Assembly (NCBI GenBank): GCA_025642065.1
Contig: JAODUP010000089.1
Coordinates: forward strand, 171,001-235,000
Length of the DNA stretch: 64,000 nucleotides
Reading direction: 5' to 3'
Source: Paralvinella palmiformis
Lineage: Eukaryota; Annelida; Polychaeta; Terebellida; Alvinellidae
The notes under the pieces were generated by a model that searched no databases, was not told the DNA's origin, and was given only the letters and a program-made list of their open reading frames with translations. The position numbers and the translations under genes are program-made. Positions within the stretch are counted from its first letter, which is position 1, and every line of letters begins with the position of its first letter. Positions 62,875 to 64,000 of the stretch are shown here, piece after piece.

Positions 62875-63435
62875 TATAATAATAATAATATGTAACATTT
62901 ACATAGCGCCTTATGGGTTGTTTTCACTAACGTCACCCGTTTGGGTGCACCTACCCAGACTACCTTGCGAGCCGCCATCTTTCTTCCCTAGCTGCCTTAG
63001 AGTTAGATCGATGTCTTCCCTTGCGTATCGCGAGTCCTTGCCCCCAGATGTACGTTTGAGGTACGATCCCAAAATAGAAAGCAGTAATTGCGATCCGAAC
63101 AATGTGCTGGCAGATGAATTTGAAAGCAACGCGTCCAAATGGCCGGACGTAACGTGCATCGATATTGTGAACTAGTCTAGATAGCTGCCCTAAATCGCTT
63201 TACAGTATTATTATCCCTGATTCAGACCTGTTCCAATCCAGCACACATCTCAACTTCCAATGGAGCATACAACGCATGCTGCCATTATAGGCACATAGAC
63301 ATCACGTCCTGCCAGGTTCTCATTTTACGGATGAGTGAACCAGTCGTCACATGACAGCATTGCAGCCCCGGAGCCTCGAACCCGCAACCCTTCGGCTACG
63401 AGTTGTACGCTCTAACTAATTGCTCTATCATGGCT
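62875..63435 (-). mobile_element. SINE type D with an internal insertion
   Basis: Minus strand: tRNA-like head (GATAGAGCAATTAGTTAGAG, GGTTGCGGGTTCGAGGCT) near 63370-63430, body with AAAACGAGAACC-like sequence, and an (ATT)n tail near 62876-62890. Compared with the copy at 46242, about 245 extra bases (about 62925-63170) split the segment between AGCGCC and TAGATAGCTGCC. Confidence 0.65.
62925..63175 (+). other. Foreign segment inside the SINE, open frame
   Basis: A GC-richer block than its surroundings with GCCGCCATCTTTCTTCCC followed by an ATG at 63011. That opens MSSLAYRESLPPDVRLRYDP, NVLADEFESNASKWPD and VTCIDIVN, then stops where the SINE resumes. It looks like the promoter and first exon of a transposon- or host-derived gene captured by insertion; the source is unknown. 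Confidence 0.4.
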
Positions 63436-63474
63436 ATGATTAAACGTCAGTTAAGAAGTGTGTCGGTTTTTATT

Positions 63475-63612
63475 TTTTTTATTTGATTTATTTTGTACAC
63501 TAATATAAATACATATATGTATACTAGCACTAACATACATAGATACATTACAGTACCAGGATAGCACAAGAAAGTGAAAAACACTTATTTCCATGGTGTT
63601 CCTGAGGAGAAA
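63475..63612 (-). mobile_element. 3' end of a CR1-like LINE (minus copy)
   Basis: Reverse complement gives CTCAGGAACACCATGGAAAT, CACTTTCTTGTGCTATCCTG and GTACAAAATAAATC, matching 54421-54515. Confidence 0.55.
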
Positions 63613-63736
63613 AATCACAGATATATTACTGTACTCTATATAGCAGATGGTGTACTAGGCAAACTTCAAAAGAGTAACTCTCCGTTACCCGTAATAATTA
63701 CTAATTTAGATTAATTGATGTTACAAATGCTTTATC

Positions 63737-64000
63737 ATGACAATAGCCAACAATAAGAACCCGCCTCAACACTTCTATAGTCTGTATGGATCCACTTTAA
63801 AGCAAGTCCACGATACTCAATACCTGGGAATCACAATATCAAACGACCTTAGATGGGAGCGACATATTGCAACAACAACAGCTAAGGCAACTAGTCCTAG
63901 TCAACTACGGGAACTAGCATACTTTTCCCTGATCAGATCACGGGTCGAGTACGGCGCAGTGGTATGGGATCCACAACACTCTCGGACACCTCCTTTATTT
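63737..64000 (+). pseudogene. CR1-like reverse transcriptase fragment, cut by window end
   Basis: Frame from 63737 (MTIANNKNPPQHFYSLYGST) through YLGITISNDLRWERHI, LRELAYFSLIRSRVEYGAVV and WDPQHSRT: the RT thumb of a CR1/jockey-type LINE. A short in-frame deletion follows TTTAKAT, where a GFLRRNL-like segment is usual. Runs off the window. Confidence 0.8.

Overview
The window is eukaryotic genomic DNA. It is AT-rich, with short exons, GT-AG introns of about 0.1-7.5 kb, dense microsatellites, tRNA-derived SINEs, decayed LINEs and small DNA transposons. Protein similarity (judged from memory of the human proteins, with no search run) and the repeat content suggest an invertebrate bilaterian, most likely a mollusc or another lophotrochozoan. 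That assignment is an inference.

Positions 1-24072 (+) carry 28 exons of the 3' part of BIRC6 (BRUCE/Apollon), a giant inhibitor-of-apoptosis protein and E2/E3 ubiquitin ligase. The window starts inside an exon and ends with the complete ubiquitin-conjugating (UBC) domain, its catalytic Cys and an acidic tail. Positions 53709-26484 (-) carry a complete SDCCAG8 (CCCAP/NPHP10/BBS16) gene, a coiled-coil centrosome and ciliary-base protein. Its 17 coding exons join in phase to about 798 residues. The two genes converge, with about 2.4 kb between their stop codons.

Positions 53.7-59 kb are intergenic, with decayed non-LTR retrotransposons (54.4-56.5 kb, and again at 63.4-64 kb). Positions 59.0-62.2 kb (+) hold several candidate first exons: one signal-peptide exon with a phase-compatible second exon, and two short ATG exons that both end in phase 0. 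They probably belong to one or more genes continuing to the right of the window; I cannot name them.

Insertions in introns and spacers include an internally deleted Tigger/pogo-like element with a TTAA-flanked MITE nested in it, a hAT-like MITE with an 8-bp target duplication, at least four tRNA-derived SINE families, and several minisatellites. One minisatellite (about 30 copies of a roughly 41-bp unit) begins at an SDCCAG8 exon/intron boundary and repeats that exon's 5' splice site. I found no CRISPR array, operon-like system or other clearly novel system. The most interesting items concern gene structure and repeats: the splice-site minisatellite, a 29-nt microexon, a GC-AG intron, a 3' splice site made of TA repeats, an apparent 1-base frameshift in BIRC6, a ciliary X-box-like site and a 33-nt palindrome.
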